From Takakia lepidozioides (lineage: Eukaryota > Streptophyta > Takakiopsida > Takakiales > Takakiaceae), in the NCBI GenBank assembly GCA_030704615.1, contig CM060731.1, positions 19,280,001 through 19,344,000 on the forward strand: DNA of 64,000 bases, written 5' to 3'. Shown piece after piece: positions 51,890 to 64,000 of the stretch (the first letter of the stretch is position 1; each line of letters starts with the position of its first letter). Below the pieces are notes generated by a model that had not been told where the DNA came from, made no database searches, and saw only the letters and a list, made by a program, of their open reading frames with translations. The translations under genes were made by a program, and so were the position numbers.

Positions 51890-54800
51890 ATGGTCGCTAT
51901 ATTGAGAAGCTCTTTGAGCAAAATTGGCAGGCTTGTGCTCTACGTCATCTTATCTGTGGCGCTCTTTTTCATCGGACTTGCTAAAGGTAATGTCTACCAG
52001 GTTTTTCAATTTAGACGCTGTTGAAGTTTTGATTCATGGCGTTCATGAATTGATGACGTTTTCTCTCTTGCTAGTTTTTATCTGTCATTCCGTGTGTCAC
52101 ATGATGTTCATCTTTGTAGGCAGTTTCTATGTGACATTGACCTGCATGTCTGCTTGGGATGCTCCCATGTTTCAGAATACTTGATTACCTGGAGAGGTTT
52201 TCAAATTCAGTAACACTTTGGAAGGTTTGAAGCACATGGCAAGGTCTGCTAACATATGCAGTTACCCTAGACTAGTCTAAAGTGCCTCCTAGTGCTTCCC
52301 ACTTTTGTATTTTATTACTCTTGAGCAGGTGGACTGTCCTTTTAAAAAATTTGGAATTGTAGTGTTCCTCTCCTTTGTCCTTCTGAATGGCTTCAGAACT
52401 CTCACATCCAAATGTCGAGGATAGTGAGACAGCTATCAGGCGAATTTGACACCCCATAGGCATTGTCGTTTGGAAAGTGAGTTCGCCCATAATGTCTATG
52501 CTTTGGCAGAATTGCTATTATGTGTTTGTGACTTGAGGAGTAAATGTTTGCCCACCCTGACACTCACGTCTTGCCTTTCAGAACGGATTTTCCTGCACAA
52601 TATGAGAGATAGTGGCCTTTGATGCACTGACACCTGGAGCTAGGAATTGGGTCTTGTTATGGGTGTGGTGATGGTAGCTAGAGAGGACTTCTGAAGATTT
52701 TTTCTTATTCATGTGTCTCTTCATAAGTTGGGATATACTTTTCCATTGTTTTGGAGAGGTCAAACATGTATCAAAGCAGGGGTAGCTCCAGAGAAGCAGT
52801 GCCTCTAGGATAGTAGTTTCTGTAATCCCCAAATCTAGCAATGACCTTGTGGTTTCTAGGTTTCATCATTGAAGGATTGTTATTGTTACAGTACATTTTA
52901 TCCCCTGTAGGCTTCAAGCTAAGCAATGTAAAGAAGGTTGTAGGTTCATCATTTGCCTCTACCTCTGCGCATAGGTAGTATGCCCCTTGTGATATTCAAT
53001 CTGCCAGTTCCTTGGTTGTAGATGTGGGGCAGCCTGTATAGAGGTATATGTGGGCTTTTCAGCTCCACAATGCATCTTTAGCCATTTCCAACGTTATACC
53101 CTGACGGTAAATTTAACCTCTTGATGCCCCATTTACTGATGATTGGTGGAAGTGTACTATTTTGGATCAAGAAGAGGCTTCAATAACGATTAGGTCATCA
53201 TTGCATGAGATCATGGTGGTAACAATGCGATGTGAAAGTGCAGGGGTGATTGTGGGGCCACCAGCCACAGTGATACTGTTTGTGGGACAAATGGCAGTGG
53301 TTCTGGGACTATGGCCACTTCATGCTGTATCCACATTTTATGCAGTTACAAAGTACTGGCTCTGGGTTTGCTCCCTCTCCTGCTTCTCTCAGCTTCCTTT
53401 GTGCTTGTCATTGGGGTAACAGAGATGTTGCTGGAGCTTTGCAAGTTTGCCAGACTGTGCACGTCACCCGAGCTGTTGGCCAGCAAAGAGAAAGAAAGCT
53501 AAAGAAAGAAACTTAATAGAGAAGGGGGCAAGAGGGCCCAGTGGACAAAGAGAAAGAAAAATAGAAAGAAAGGTCGTAGATGTGGTGTGTATGAGATGAG
53601 CCCTTTGTTGAAGACTGGTCCTGGAAATAGGGTACGACAGGTGCAGTACAATTTTTTATTCTGTGAATCTTGAGGCTAATCATTGGCATCTTGTTAGTTG
53701 GAGATATATCCAATTTTTATTATGGAAGGTTGAGGGCGTGGGTTGTTTTGGTTGAAACTTTGGCCTATGGCGTGACACTTGTCCCCTCTGCAAGGGATGG
53801 CAACAGTGACATCTCCGCTTTAGGAGGCAGCCTCTCGTGAGTAGAGCTTTCATGTTCATAGGGGTTTTGAATTTCCAAGGACCCTTAAATACCTCATATA
53901 GTGGGTATATTCCAGTTAGCACTTCATTCCATTTTTGTAATGACTAGAAATGGGAGTTTTTGACACTGCAGGACCAAGAAGGTGGGGTTGGTTGTAAAGA
54001 TGCTTACGCTCCTGCTTCTGCCCATTCCATTGCTCCTGTGGCCAGTGCTGGTGGCTGTGACCAGTGTGCTGGTAGGGGTAGGCTATGGCTTTGGCACGCC
54101 CTTGATTGCAACCTTTGAAGCAGTTGGAGAAGATAGAGAGGACAAGTTCTTACATACATTTGTGGTAATAGGCATTTCCTATGCTCTGAATGATGGTTGG
54201 TGGTCATCCAGTCCCTGCATGTTCTATACACTGAACAGAGCAAACTCAACACAAGGACACAAGGATCCACTGACCTCGAGAATCATTGCAGTTTCTCCAA
54301 TGGCTGGGAAAAATCAAGGAATTTTTGATAGGAGGTAGTTTATATCCAATGTAGATTGTTTTGGAAAGAGATGGAGACAGATTAGTGATAGCTCTAATGG
54401 CAGCATTGCGGGGTCTTTGTTGTAAGGTGCAGGGGTCAAAACCTATAAAGTAATCTTCAAAATGGGAGGAAGACATTGTTATTCTTTACACACCAGTTTT
54501 TGGGCATACGCGGCCATTTGCAACTCTGAAGTTTGTAGAGAACCACAGTGGTTATGTCTTTTGAGCATTGTGTGCTTCACTGCAATACTGCTTAAGTTTA
54601 TTCTCTATTGTTACTGATTCGTTACTTATGCATATCTCCTACAGAAGAAGATCTGAGGTCAAAGTAATGGTCTGGAACCTTTGGAAACCAAAAGAATGTG
54701 CTACACACGATTTGGGCTTTTTTCACTGAGGTTTTGGTGTTCATCTATGAGGAAAGGAGAGGTGAATCTGAGAAGTGGTGTCATTTTTCATCGCTTATGG

Positions 54801-57800
54801 GGCAGGATGGTACCTTAAGCACATGGAAGGGAACCTGTACAATTGTACGTGATACATATGATCTTTGCTTTCATTCATACTGTGATTATCTCAAGGAATT
54901 TCGTGTCGGGGAACCCAAAGATGGCAAGCGTTTTGACATCAAGTAAATTTTCTACCCTTTATCTTTGTTTTTAATATGTTTTAGACAACATTGTAATATT
55001 TGTTTGTTCATTGTGCATTGCATCAAGAGGACATATGTTGGTTGTCCTCTTGATGTGAAGGCCAGTGAATAAAGCATATATATCTGTGTGTGAAAACAGC
55101 CTTGGTGAACTATTACGTGTCAGAACCTCCAGCTGTGCAGGGCATAGTGCCTGCAAATATCCCCAAAAAACATGTCCCAATATTTTTCTCTTTTGTTCCG
55201 ACTTGATGCTGCCGCTTGACCACAGATGGGTTAGCTATGTTTTGTCTGCTAACTCTCATCTGGTAGTTTACCCTTGAGTCTCCATAAGGAAGAGATTGTA
55301 CTCATCCATTCCCTGAGAACTTGGCTTGCCATAGCCTTACGGCCATTGACCCCATGGGAAACTAACCCTCCCGAAGCCTTTTGTGGGGTTCGCACCCACC
55401 AGGGTTGAGCTTATCCCCGCAGCTCAGCTGCAGCATACAGCAGCATATGTATTTTCCCGCAACTGCCTTTAAGGTAGAGGCACGTGCCCGCATGCAAACT
55501 TGGCAGCCTGTTTGCAGGGTTATTGAATTTAGTTTTATAGCCCTGCGTTTACCACAAAAGTGACATGCACTGGTGTGTGCAGGGCACAGGAGGCTTCTGC
55601 CTGGTCTGAGAAGGGCAGATCCATAAGGAAGAGAAAGAGAGTGAGACATACTCACACCAATCTCCCTACCTTTGGTGGTTGTGACCAGGTTGCGGGAGCT
55701 TCCAGGGTCCGTGGCAGTGGGAGTATTGGGGTTAGTGGCAGACACGCCAATAATCAGCCTGGTAGCAGTGATCAAGGGCCCCATTTTACTGATCAAAGGC
55801 TGGGAGCGACTGTTACAAAATGTGGTGGGACGGCATGGTCCCTGCTTAGAAGCTGTGTGTATCCCATTCGCTGGCCTTGCAATTCTTCTGTGGCCATTAG
55901 CCGTGGTCGTGTCAGTTGTGTCTGGCATCCTTTCTAGCCCGTTCATTGGACTTTTCGGTGCAGTTGTTGCATATCAGGTGTGTATCACTGTGTCTTAAAC
56001 CACAGTAGATTTGTTTTCTTGCTGAGATTTAAAAACTACTGTACCAAACATTTGTCAAAAAATTCTTGGAGTGAAATTGAGGTAAAGCAAAGTCAAACCA
56101 AATTGATTTTCTTTCATTTCAAAAGACTAGTCAGATTACTTACGGTGATTCTCCTAATATAAACCTATACCCACTGTTGGGAGCTGATGAAGCCAGTGGG
56201 AAAGTGACGGTGGCTTGTCACTACCATACATGTTGTTCTACTTGGGCCATGGATTGGTGAGAGACTGTCACCAAGTCTATACCGCAATTCTAGTGTTTTG
56301 TCTGTATTATTATGCTTCCTTTCTTCTTTTTGCTTGTCTCTTCTTCATTGTTTGTTTAATGGTAAGTATGGAGATATCTCAATACTCATGAGGATATAGT
56401 TATTATGATTCTCAAGAGTATGTATCCTGACACAAAGAAAAGAATTAAGTTTGTAGAAAGTAGATATTGGATACTGTGTAATCTGCTCTTCAGTAGCTAC
56501 TAGTGTACTGAGAGAGACTTCGATAAGCTACAGGTGCAACTACTCTGTAAGATGCCGAGTTGATTTGTCTCTGTGCATGCATAGGAGTGTTCAATTCGAT
56601 GTGGGCTAGCCTACATAGTGGCTGCAGTGTCTGAATTTGATGAGTACACCAATGACGTTCTACAACTGACTGAAGGTTCATGTTTCCCAAGGTATGGCTT
56701 CATATCCCTAGATTGCTTTGTGAGAGGAAGGAGCTCAGCATGTATGAAGAGCCTAAATTGTACGAAGGCTGGACCTCGATTAATGTTTGTGTGCATGCAT
56801 GTGCTTGTATGACTTTTCTGATTTGTGGGACAGCCAGGCCCAAATATCGAAAGCAGATGGGCCCAAGGTCAGGGGTTGTTGCATCCGCAAGCTTTGATTC
56901 TGGCAGGGCAACAAATAGTCCAGTTAGAGGAGCTGTCAGTCAAGCCGGGAATCCGCGGCTTAGTAGTTCACGATCACTGAGGCAGACCTTCAAGGAAGTG
57001 AGAATTGTGCAGGTCAGTCTACCACTCTTCTCTTTGGACTAATAATTCCCCTCTGTGACAGAGTAGAAAGGGCCCATTGATGTGTTGCTGGAGAAATTTC
57101 ACCACATTCCCATATCGCATCTGACATATCAAAGCTGTCACACAAGGTGCTGTCTTTTTACTCCTTTGAGCTGTATGCTAATCAGAATGGCTGCCTTTTG
57201 CCTTCTTCTGGGATTCTGGATGAAAGGGTGGAAGTGGTTGGTGCAGATATGGGATAACATGTTCAAGAATTTGGATAACAGTGGAAAGGCCCTCATTGAG
57301 GCAGATGTGTTGAGTCTTGCTGATCTCGAAAGATATATGCGAGCAAGTAAAATATCTGGGAGCAAAGTTATTGCAGTTGGGCTTCCTTCTTACTCCTTCT
57401 TCCACTTTCTCCTCCGATCTGCCAGAGCTGGCAGCACTGGTCTCTTGATGGGTAAGTGTAGTAAAATTAATTCCACCCATTCTTGATGTGAAATGGCATG
57501 TTGTCATACTGGTGGTTCAGCCAAATGTTGAAGGATTCGAGTTCTATAAAAATCACTGCGGCCGAATAATGAGTTCATCTTGCAGTAGTTCATAACAATG
57601 GCACTAACACATGTGAGAAGGAACATCATTCATAACTCAAGGTGATAGATTGCTGTTATGTTCATTTTGATTGGTGGAATCAATTTAGTGAAGTCTCAAA
57701 AAATAATGTACCTAGTGCATTGGTCTCTGATCTGACAAGTCGCTACTGTGCTTATATTTGTTCTTGCATCACCAGCTGATGGTACAGAACTGACGATGTT

Positions 57801-58675
57801 CAATAGGCCGCAAGATCGCTTGGTGGACTGGTTTTTGGAGCCTCTGTTAACCTTGAAAGACCAATTGCGGGCTGTGAACCTGACGGAAGAAGAGGAACAC
57901 TACTTGGAAAAGCTGTTGTTCACTCTGGGTGACGCAGCGTGCATGGAGGCTTGGGACAATGGTGGCATTGAACCAGAGGATGGTATACGCAAAGGCGAAT
58001 TGCAGGCTCTTGGCCGCAGGTGTGTTTGGGCGTGTCTAGCATTTCCATGGGTCTGATTATATTATGTTCAAGTCGTTAGCATGCTTCTCTCTTTGCATCT
58101 TTTGCCTGAGTCTTCCCTCATAATGCCACCCACTTTGATTTGGGGATGAAAATGATAATAGAACTTATCTGCAATAGGAAAAAGAAACACGTGTAAATAG
58201 AACAGCTACGGTTTGTCCTCTATGTTGAGAAGTGAACCATTAGTTTACTATTAGTCTGTCATACTCCATAACCATCCTCAACAAACTAGGGGTCCCCTTA
58301 TTATTAAGCATCATTTGGATGTGTCCTCAAATCCGGCAGTGGTAGCTAACCTGCGGTGATTTGTAGCTCGGGCAATAGAAGTTAAGGGTGGAATTCTTGT
58401 GCTAACGGTATGTGTGCAGGCTGCAAGGCATTGCAACCGCAGTGACAAGACTCCCAACACATCGTCGGCAATATGAAAGCGCTCTCAAAAGTTTGCTTCT
58501 ATTTGCTCAGGGGAGGAATGGCAGTGCCTCCAAAGGGACTCCAAGATCTAGCACAAGATCTAGTACAAGATCTGAACTGTCAAGAGTTGACACACAAGGG
58601 AGTAGCACAAAAGAAACGCCTTCCATCTCGAAAGATCTGTCTCTAGATGCAGCCATGGGAGACGATGTTGTATAG
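51890..58675 (+). CDS. Uncharacterised plant membrane protein, At3g27390 type
   Basis: Complete, ten exons: 51890-51986, 53244-53352, 53972-54164, 54806-54942, 55689-55977, 56585-56691, 56838-57012, 57247-57451, 57776-58019, 58420-58675; 603 residues against about 590 in Arabidopsis. All introns are GT-AG and phases close exactly. Hydrophobic segments: residues 15-30 (LVLYVILSVALFFIGLA), 36-60, 75-110 (MLTLLLLPIPLLLWPVLVAV) and in exon 5 (LGLVADTPIISLVAVIKGPI, FAGLAILLWPLAVVVSVVSG). Family-specific blocks: LSTWKGTCTIVRD, DLCFHSYCDYL, GRHGPCLEAVCIPFAG, DEYTNDVLQLTEGSCFPRPK, VIAVGLPSYSFFHFLLRSAR, DWFLEPLLTLKDQL and EEEEHYLEKLLFTLGD. The tail is polar with repeated RSSTRSSTRSE. Function is unknown in the family; I infer only a multi-pass membrane location with a large cytosolic C-terminal half. 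Confidence 0.93.
55325..55370 (-). repeat. LINE 3' UTR scrap in intron 4 of the membrane-protein gene
   Basis: TTGCCATAGCCTTACGGCCA followed by TTGACCCCATGGGAAAC is the reverse complement (diverged) of the LINE tandem unit at 47385-47420. Confidence 0.55.
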
Positions 58676-59623
58676 ACACACTGTCCCGGTAAATAGAAGC
58701 CTTTTTCCATTAATTTGCTGTTCCTCAGCTGCAGTTCTATTGCTTATCTTTTGCAATTGAATACTCTAGTTATCTTGTCTAGTGAACTGCTGCCATGGCA
58801 GTCCTTCTACCCTCAATCTGGTCCTGGAGGAGGAAGCGCAAGTCAGCTGAGAAATGCCTAACACATGTAAATTGTATTATTTGATTGACAAACTGTATAC
58901 AAACAAAGGGCATGTTATGTGATCAAAAATCTGCTTTCCGATGTTTCTTAGGAGAAAGGAGATCCCAGAACCTCTCATTCTGTGCTTGTTCTGCACTCCC
59001 TCTTCCTACTTCAAGGCCCAATGATTTTCATGCAATGCTTGCCTCAAAAGCAGAAACTCGCAACTGGCTGTTAAATTCAACCTTTGTATATGACAAGATT
59101 CAATTACCTGAGGGGGACATGAAGTTATGAGTTGACAAAAAACTTTTCCTCATCTTCTGTCAAAATAGACTTGTGTTAGGGCAGGTCTTGAAGCATCCCA
59201 CAAGTTGTGGTAACAGGCAGCACCGCATCCTGCTTACTAAGTTGTTGAGGATGTTTCAAGTCTTCCTTGCACAATTTGTAAGAGGCCAGACCGATGTGGA
59301 AGTTTCTAATCCCTCATAAATCCAATAAGCAATGTTGTCCTTGACAGACAATATTGATATGCACTGGTCTGCTGGTTCTTTGTTTTCCTCTTTTTCTTTT
59401 CTTTTTCACATCTGGTACCCAGTCTAAGTCAATGAATTGGGTTCACACTTCACACTGTATGAAAGAAATTCTATCCATTTATGAATGAATATCATCTATA
59501 GATCGGCTCCACATCTCTCTGAGCCTAGGTCATTGCGTGTGTGATTGTGAGGAGAAGGAAGGGAAAGAGAAGGAAAGGTGAGGGTGTGTGGGAGCGGTGA
59601 GGAGGATCCAACAGTTGGTGGGG
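58676..59623. other. Spacer before UFC1
   Basis: 3' UTR of the membrane-protein gene and upstream region of UFC1. No other gene recognised. The purine-rich stretch at 59549-59610 (GAGGAGAAGGAAGGGAAAGA) is probably UFC1 5' UTR. Confidence 0.5.
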
Positions 59624-60151
59624 ATGGAGGGATGGGATCCCAGCACAAAGTCTACTGTGTCCAAAATACCTTTGTTGAGCACGCGAGCAGGGCCGCGGGA
59701 TGGCGACGCATGGAAGCAGAGGAGGAAGGAGGAGTTCATGGCGTTGATAAAGTACATGGAGATGAACAAAGTGAACGACAACGACTGGTTCAGAATCGCA
59801 CCCAACGAAGATGGCACTAAATGGAAGGGAAAGTGCTGGTACATTCACAATCTGCTCAAGTACGAATATGACCTGCAATTTGACATCCCTGTAACGTACC
59901 CTGCTACCGCCCCCGAGATTGAGCTGCCTCAATTGGATGGGAAAACTGCCAAGATGTACAGAGGAGGCAAGATTTGTCTTACTATTCACTTCAAGCCTCT
60001 TTGGGCGAAGAACTGTCCCAGATTTGGCATTGCACACGCTCTGTGTTTGGGGTTAGGGCCCTGGATGGCTGCGGAAATACCGCATCTGGTGGACTCTGGC
60101 ATAATCCACCACAAAGATAAACAATTGCAATCTTCATCCCTGGCCGGGTGA
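59624..60151 (+). CDS. UFC1: UFM1-conjugating (E2) enzyme
   Basis: 175 residues, the normal length for UFC1, in one uninterrupted frame. The start at MEGWDP (59624) agrees with the family N-terminus. UFC1 accepts UFM1 from the E1 UBA5 and passes it via the ligase UFL1 to targets such as ribosomal protein uL24 at the ER. Visible features: [20 protein letters not shown], the long N-terminal helix ([20 protein letters not shown]), [40 protein letters not shown] and the catalytic segment [20 protein letters not shown] with Cys 118 as the expected thioester cysteine. The C-terminus [19 protein letters not shown] is also conserved. No internal intron. A pyrimidine-rich 3' region follows. Confidence 0.97.
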   Translation: MEGWDPSTKSTVSKIPLLSTRAGPRDGDAWKQRRKEEFMALIKYMEMNKVNDNDWFRIAPNEDGTKWKGKCWYIHNLLKYEYDLQFDIPVTYPATAPEIELPQLDGKTAKMYRGGKICLTIHFKPLWAKNCPRFGIAHALCLGLGPWMAAEIPHLVDSGIIHHKDKQLQSSSLAG

Positions 60152-60843
60152 GCTTTCCCCAGGCATTTATCGATTGAAAGTGTAATTGAATGTATTGAAC
60201 CCTTGAATTCTGGTAAAAAGTGTCTCTTTGAACGTCAGTATTTAGCACTCTCCCTCTCCAGCCTGCCCTCTCTTCCTTTGCATCCCTCCAGGTTACAGCA
60301 ACCCTTCTCCTTTTCTCTTTCAAGGTCTTACATCTTCATGTCTCGTGCCCTTTATCCACCTTGTTTCTCGGATTAGAACAGTGAGCACACGAACAGTTGT
60401 TGCACACCGCCACGATCTATGCCGCTTCCTCCCACGACGTGCTCACCTCTCCACAAACAAGGCCACACCCAGTCAGGTGCAAATGCTTGTTTGTTTTTTT
60501 GGCCCAAGGTTGTGGGTAACACACAATCGATTCTTTATTTGCATTTGTCTGCAATGTACAATTGAGACAATGATTCATGCAGGATCGACTCCTCCAGAGC
60601 TGGATGTGGGTTTAGCCCACCAGGTTAGGTATTTCGCTTGAAGAAAGCATGATGCAAGCCTAGAACTACTACTGTGGCCTGTCGAAGTACATAGTAAAGT
60701 GCCTTCATATTCATGTGTTGGTCTAACCATTGGGCGACTCGAAGGGTGCAACTAGAGCCACTGCATCATCCATTCTCTCATGCCATTCATACATTTCAGT
60801 TTAACTCTCAATTTCCCAATTTATAAGATGGGACCTGCAAACT

Positions 60844-61283
60844 TTGAAAACAAGGATAGAGGAAGTGGATGCAGTAGTCCCAACAGAGTCATTCACACCC
60901 ATCATTCCTGGGTCTCAAGAACAAGTTGGCTCACACAGCAGCATTTTACACTCAGATGAAGATCCCAAGGAATTTTGGGGTTCAAGGGTTGGCAGCATTT
61001 CTCAGATACTTTGCCAGCTGAGGAAGAGTTTGCCTACGAAACCGCTCTGAGCAGCGAAGAGGGAGCAGACCATGAAGTCGGCCCTAGTGATGAGGAGGAA
61101 ATCGGCGACAAAGCCAATCAAGCGCAAGGTCTCAGCGTTCTAAAACCAGATTCAGGTCATCTTAGGCTGTGTCTTCAGTGGCAAGACCTGTTCAGGCAGA
61201 ACATTGCAGCCTTCTTTCCCTCTGGCCTTCCTTGCTTTAGATGGGCCAGATATATGGGCCACAATTTGCAAGGCCTTAAGTAA
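60844..61283 (+). other. Open segment with acidic low-complexity, unrecognised
   Basis: Two overlapping frames: 60844-61050 and 60975-61283. The second contains EEFAYETALSSEEGADHEVG and PSDEEEIGDKANQAQG. Acidic coding-like composition but no family match, no clear start and no splice partner. It could be part of a pseudogene. Confidence 0.25.
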
Positions 61284-62203
61284 TGCCAGACCTCAACTTC
61301 TGCTCAACAGCCCTCCAGCTGAGACTGAGGGACAGCAGGTAGTTTACCTTATTCAACATGTGTGTAAGAGATAGGTTGTGGGCTCTCCAGAAGAGTAGGG
61401 TAGGCAGGAGCTCAGGCAAACAGGATCAGTTCACCATAGGCTTGGCCGCACATGACTGATAGGGTGAAAGACTTCCTTGAACAATGTGAAGATATCTGCA
61501 GTTGAAAGTCAACAAGGACAATCTGAAAGTCGGGAAATTATCAGCGTTGCACAGTGTATTTGAGACGTGTATTTTGCATGGTCACTAGTTTGCTAACCCT
61601 TGGATCCCTCTTCAGTCTTTTCCTGGCACATTTTTCACTTAATTTCTGTATGCCAATTGCTTCTCCTGGCCATGGCGCAATGCAGTCTGGACCTCTTTTC
61701 ATATGTTGAAATCATCTCATGCTGGACATGGGTACATACAGGGCACATGTGCTATGTCTGCTGAGGGTTTGTAAAATTCTGGACTGGCTGTTGAGCAACA
61801 TTGCTTCACCCTGGCAACCCAAAAGAAACAGAGTTATGCACTTGGTCTAGACACCAAAAGTCTGTTTTGACAAATACAAGGTCGTGCTACAAAACATAAC
61901 CTGTCAACTGTGCTAGCAATCAGAAGTTGCAGGATGTTTGTCATTGATATTGTCATTGTTTCCAGACCCCTTGACAGCTCTGTAGGCTGCTCCTAAGGTA
62001 TACCAATTGCATGTGTCAAACACTAAACATGATATGGTAATGTATACACAGTGCATGCCATGGGATTTGCACCGGACTCGTCATGGCGTACGTCAATCCG
62101 CGAGAGGAGCCTTTTATGGACTAGGTAGCCACGTAGGCAAAATGCCTCCAAACCTCGGTTATGGGATCAGAGCAGACGAGGTTTGTTTCCTCTCCGAAAT
62201 CGA
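61284..62203. other. No recognised feature
   Basis: About 0.9 kb without recognisable gene, RNA or repeat on either strand. Confidence 0.4.
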
Positions 62204-64000
62204 ATGAGCGGAGCTGAGCTACATGGGGCCTGCCTTGCTATCCACCCCCCATGCCGTCGCGAGTCGCACACCGTGATCGAGCACAAGGCCGGCCAACAAG
62301 GTAGGCGCCAACAAGGAGGCCTACGCCGGTCCATGCACTCAGATTGGGACATAGCGGCCTTGGAGTCACTCGCGTAAGTGTTGAGCATAGGTCATGGTGT
62401 GGTGTTAACCTAACTAAAGCAGGTCCTTACTTTGGAGAGGGCGATTATCACGATATCGAGTTGCACATATTTCCAGTATAACAAACTTCCGAGGAGGCGG
62501 AACTCTGACATCATGGTGCGTCAAACTGAAACACAGTTTGGAAACGTCTGGAATCAAAGGACGCGATTCCTAAGCTCTTGCGGGTCTGTGGTACCCCCTT
62601 GCTCTCTTTCACCTTGCTTTTAAACTTTTGTCTTCCAACCCTCTTTTCTTGAGAATTGCTTTCTGAAACTAACGGCATTCCATATATCAAGGTTTTCAGC
62701 TCAGCTCGGCCGGTCTCCCTTTGTTGTGATTCAGTTGTCTCCTTGCCACTTCCTGATCTCCCTTGCCCTTGCGTTTGAACCCTGTTCCTTCTTTGTTGGT
62801 TCGCCTAGGTCAACAGCTTAGACACATTTCACAAATCAAAGTTCATTTTGTCAAAATGGTTGTTCGACACCCTTATCCCACAAGCCTTCCGGCTTGCTGT
62901 GGAGGTTATACGTTATCTTTCATTCTTCATTCCTTATCAAAGCGGGGCCCCATCATTAATTCTGGTCAATAGCTTACAACATAAATTTTCCTCCTTCTCT
63001 TCCTCTGCCATTACTAGGACGATGTACAACAAGCTGGTAATTTTACTTTAATTGTTTGCCACTCTCAGATAATCAGGAGGGCTGAAACCCGGCAATAGGG
63101 GCAGTATCCTGCAGGGACTATACCCTTAAGCCAAGTCATGGCCACTGTGTGCAAGTAACAAACAGTGAGTACATTCACTGTATTTGCCTTTCTTCTCCAT
63201 ATTATAAGTCCAACTCCCCCGCTTGCAAACCCCCCTGCCCTACCAAAACGCTCGACATGTTCCACTGTTCTTCCAGATGCTATATTTACTAGCGCACATG
63301 TATTAAATCCGTATGACAGAGTTAGGTGCTCATACCCACTCAACTGTTGTTGAGTGAATTCAGTGGCCTCCACTTTTCCATAGTGTACGCAACTCCACCT
63401 TCCGCGACTATTCGTACCTATGTTTGTATCATCATCTTCTATCCTCGCCCACTTGTCTCTTCAGTTCTTGTTTCTTATGTTGCCTCCAGTCTTTAAGCCT
63501 TTCATTGGAAGTTGGTGGGAGGTCAGTCATTTTCTCTAGAGTGCCTGCCATCTACCCCATGATTTAGGGCCTCGACAATTAAAGCACTGCCGCTTTGTCT
63601 GATGTGGTTTTGTGTTGTCCAGCATGCAACTGTAGCCATAGCTGGTTGAAAATGACCTTCGTCTGAGAAGTCTTAACATTAGGCATCATTCTTACTCCTT
63701 CCCTTGTGGGTAAAGAGTAGTCAGGAATTGCATCATGGATGCTCATAGGCTTTGGTGTGGCTACTTACAGCTGAGAGTCCTGTATTCTTGTGTCCTGTTA
63801 TGACGTCGTTGAGTCACCCTGCATCATTATATTCCAGCATGAATTTGTGAACAGCAATACTTGTGAATCCTTCCCAAAATGCCTTGTTTTAAGGTGTTCA
63901 CTGTCTCCCATGATCTCCAAACTCTAGTCTGTGTGAGAGAGAGTAAGAGGATAGAAGCTGAAGTGTGTCACTGTGTTTTTAGGAATCAGATTTGAAGCAG
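62204..64000 (+). other. Possible multi-exon gene running off the right edge (unrecognised)
   Basis: Several exon-like pieces on the plus strand. 62204-62373 begins ATG and ends SDWDIAALESLA directly at a GTAAGT donor. 62809-63045 after a TTCGCCTAG acceptor reads HKSKFILSKWLFDTLIPQAF, RLAVEVIRYLSFFIPYQSGA and TRTMYNK, ending near GGTAAT. About 63463-63519 reads FLFLMLPPVFKPFIGSWWE and ends at GTCAGT. 63983-64000 after TTTTTAG reads ESDLKQ. The second and third pieces are hydrophobic, suggesting a membrane protein. Phases between the pieces are not all proven and I do not recognise the family, so this is only a suggestion. Confidence 0.25.

Noticed and set aside
59468-60323. Minus-strand frames of 104-170 codons opposite UFC1
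   Set aside because: UFC1 on the plus strand is conserved throughout; the antisense frames have no similarity.

Overview
This is nuclear DNA of a land plant. The evidence is spliced genes with GT-AG introns of about 0.1-3 kb, plant-only gene families (pectin-type PMT methyltransferase, double-AP2 factor, DUF3537, an At3g27390-type membrane protein, plant iPGAM), and fragments of PAL, NTRC and PPR genes among many transposons. The PPR style and the density of diverse elements fit a seed-free plant (fern, lycophyte or bryophyte) but do not prove it; the species cannot be named from the window.

Layout. 1-2207: 5' part of a minus-strand PMT8/PMT9-like methyltransferase that runs off the left edge. 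4.3-8.6 kb: Copia remains (an antisense LTR-like piece, a broken RT/RNase H with its 3' LTR) and a Mutator-like MITE with a perfect 10-bp target duplication. 9505-12349: a complete four-exon DUF3537 gene, the plant relative of insect gustatory/odorant receptors. 12.4-17.0 kb: two hAT-type MITEs with perfect 8-bp duplications, a 213-bp in-frame tandem repeat and a tRNA-derived SINE. 17.0-33.6 kb: two adjacent minus-strand Helitron/Helentron-like elements sharing both ends. The first keeps a PIF1-helicase C-terminus fused to a Ulp1 protease and carries fragments of PPR, WD40, NTRC, SUMO and PAL genes. The second carries PPR fragments, a threefold 370-bp array and a nested CACTA-like element. 34-38 kb: a cluster of SINEs and MITEs. 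39084-40418: an intronless WRINKLED1-like double-AP2 gene. 42438-50897: a complete nine-exon phosphoglycerate mutase gene (iPGAM) with LINE debris in intron 4. 51890-58675: a complete ten-exon At3g27390-like membrane protein gene. 59624-60151: UFC1, the UFM1-conjugating enzyme, in one reading frame. 60.8-64.0 kb: uncertain coding pieces, possibly a gene leaving the window.

The six confident host genes are unrelated housekeeping or regulatory genes (cell-wall methylation, a putative channel-like protein, lipid/sugar transcriptional control, glycolysis, an unknown membrane protein, ufmylation). They do not form a pathway or operon. The most notable content is the pair of gene-capturing rolling-circle transposons between them. 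All exon boundaries were read by eye from family homology, reading phase and splice signals; none comes from transcript data.
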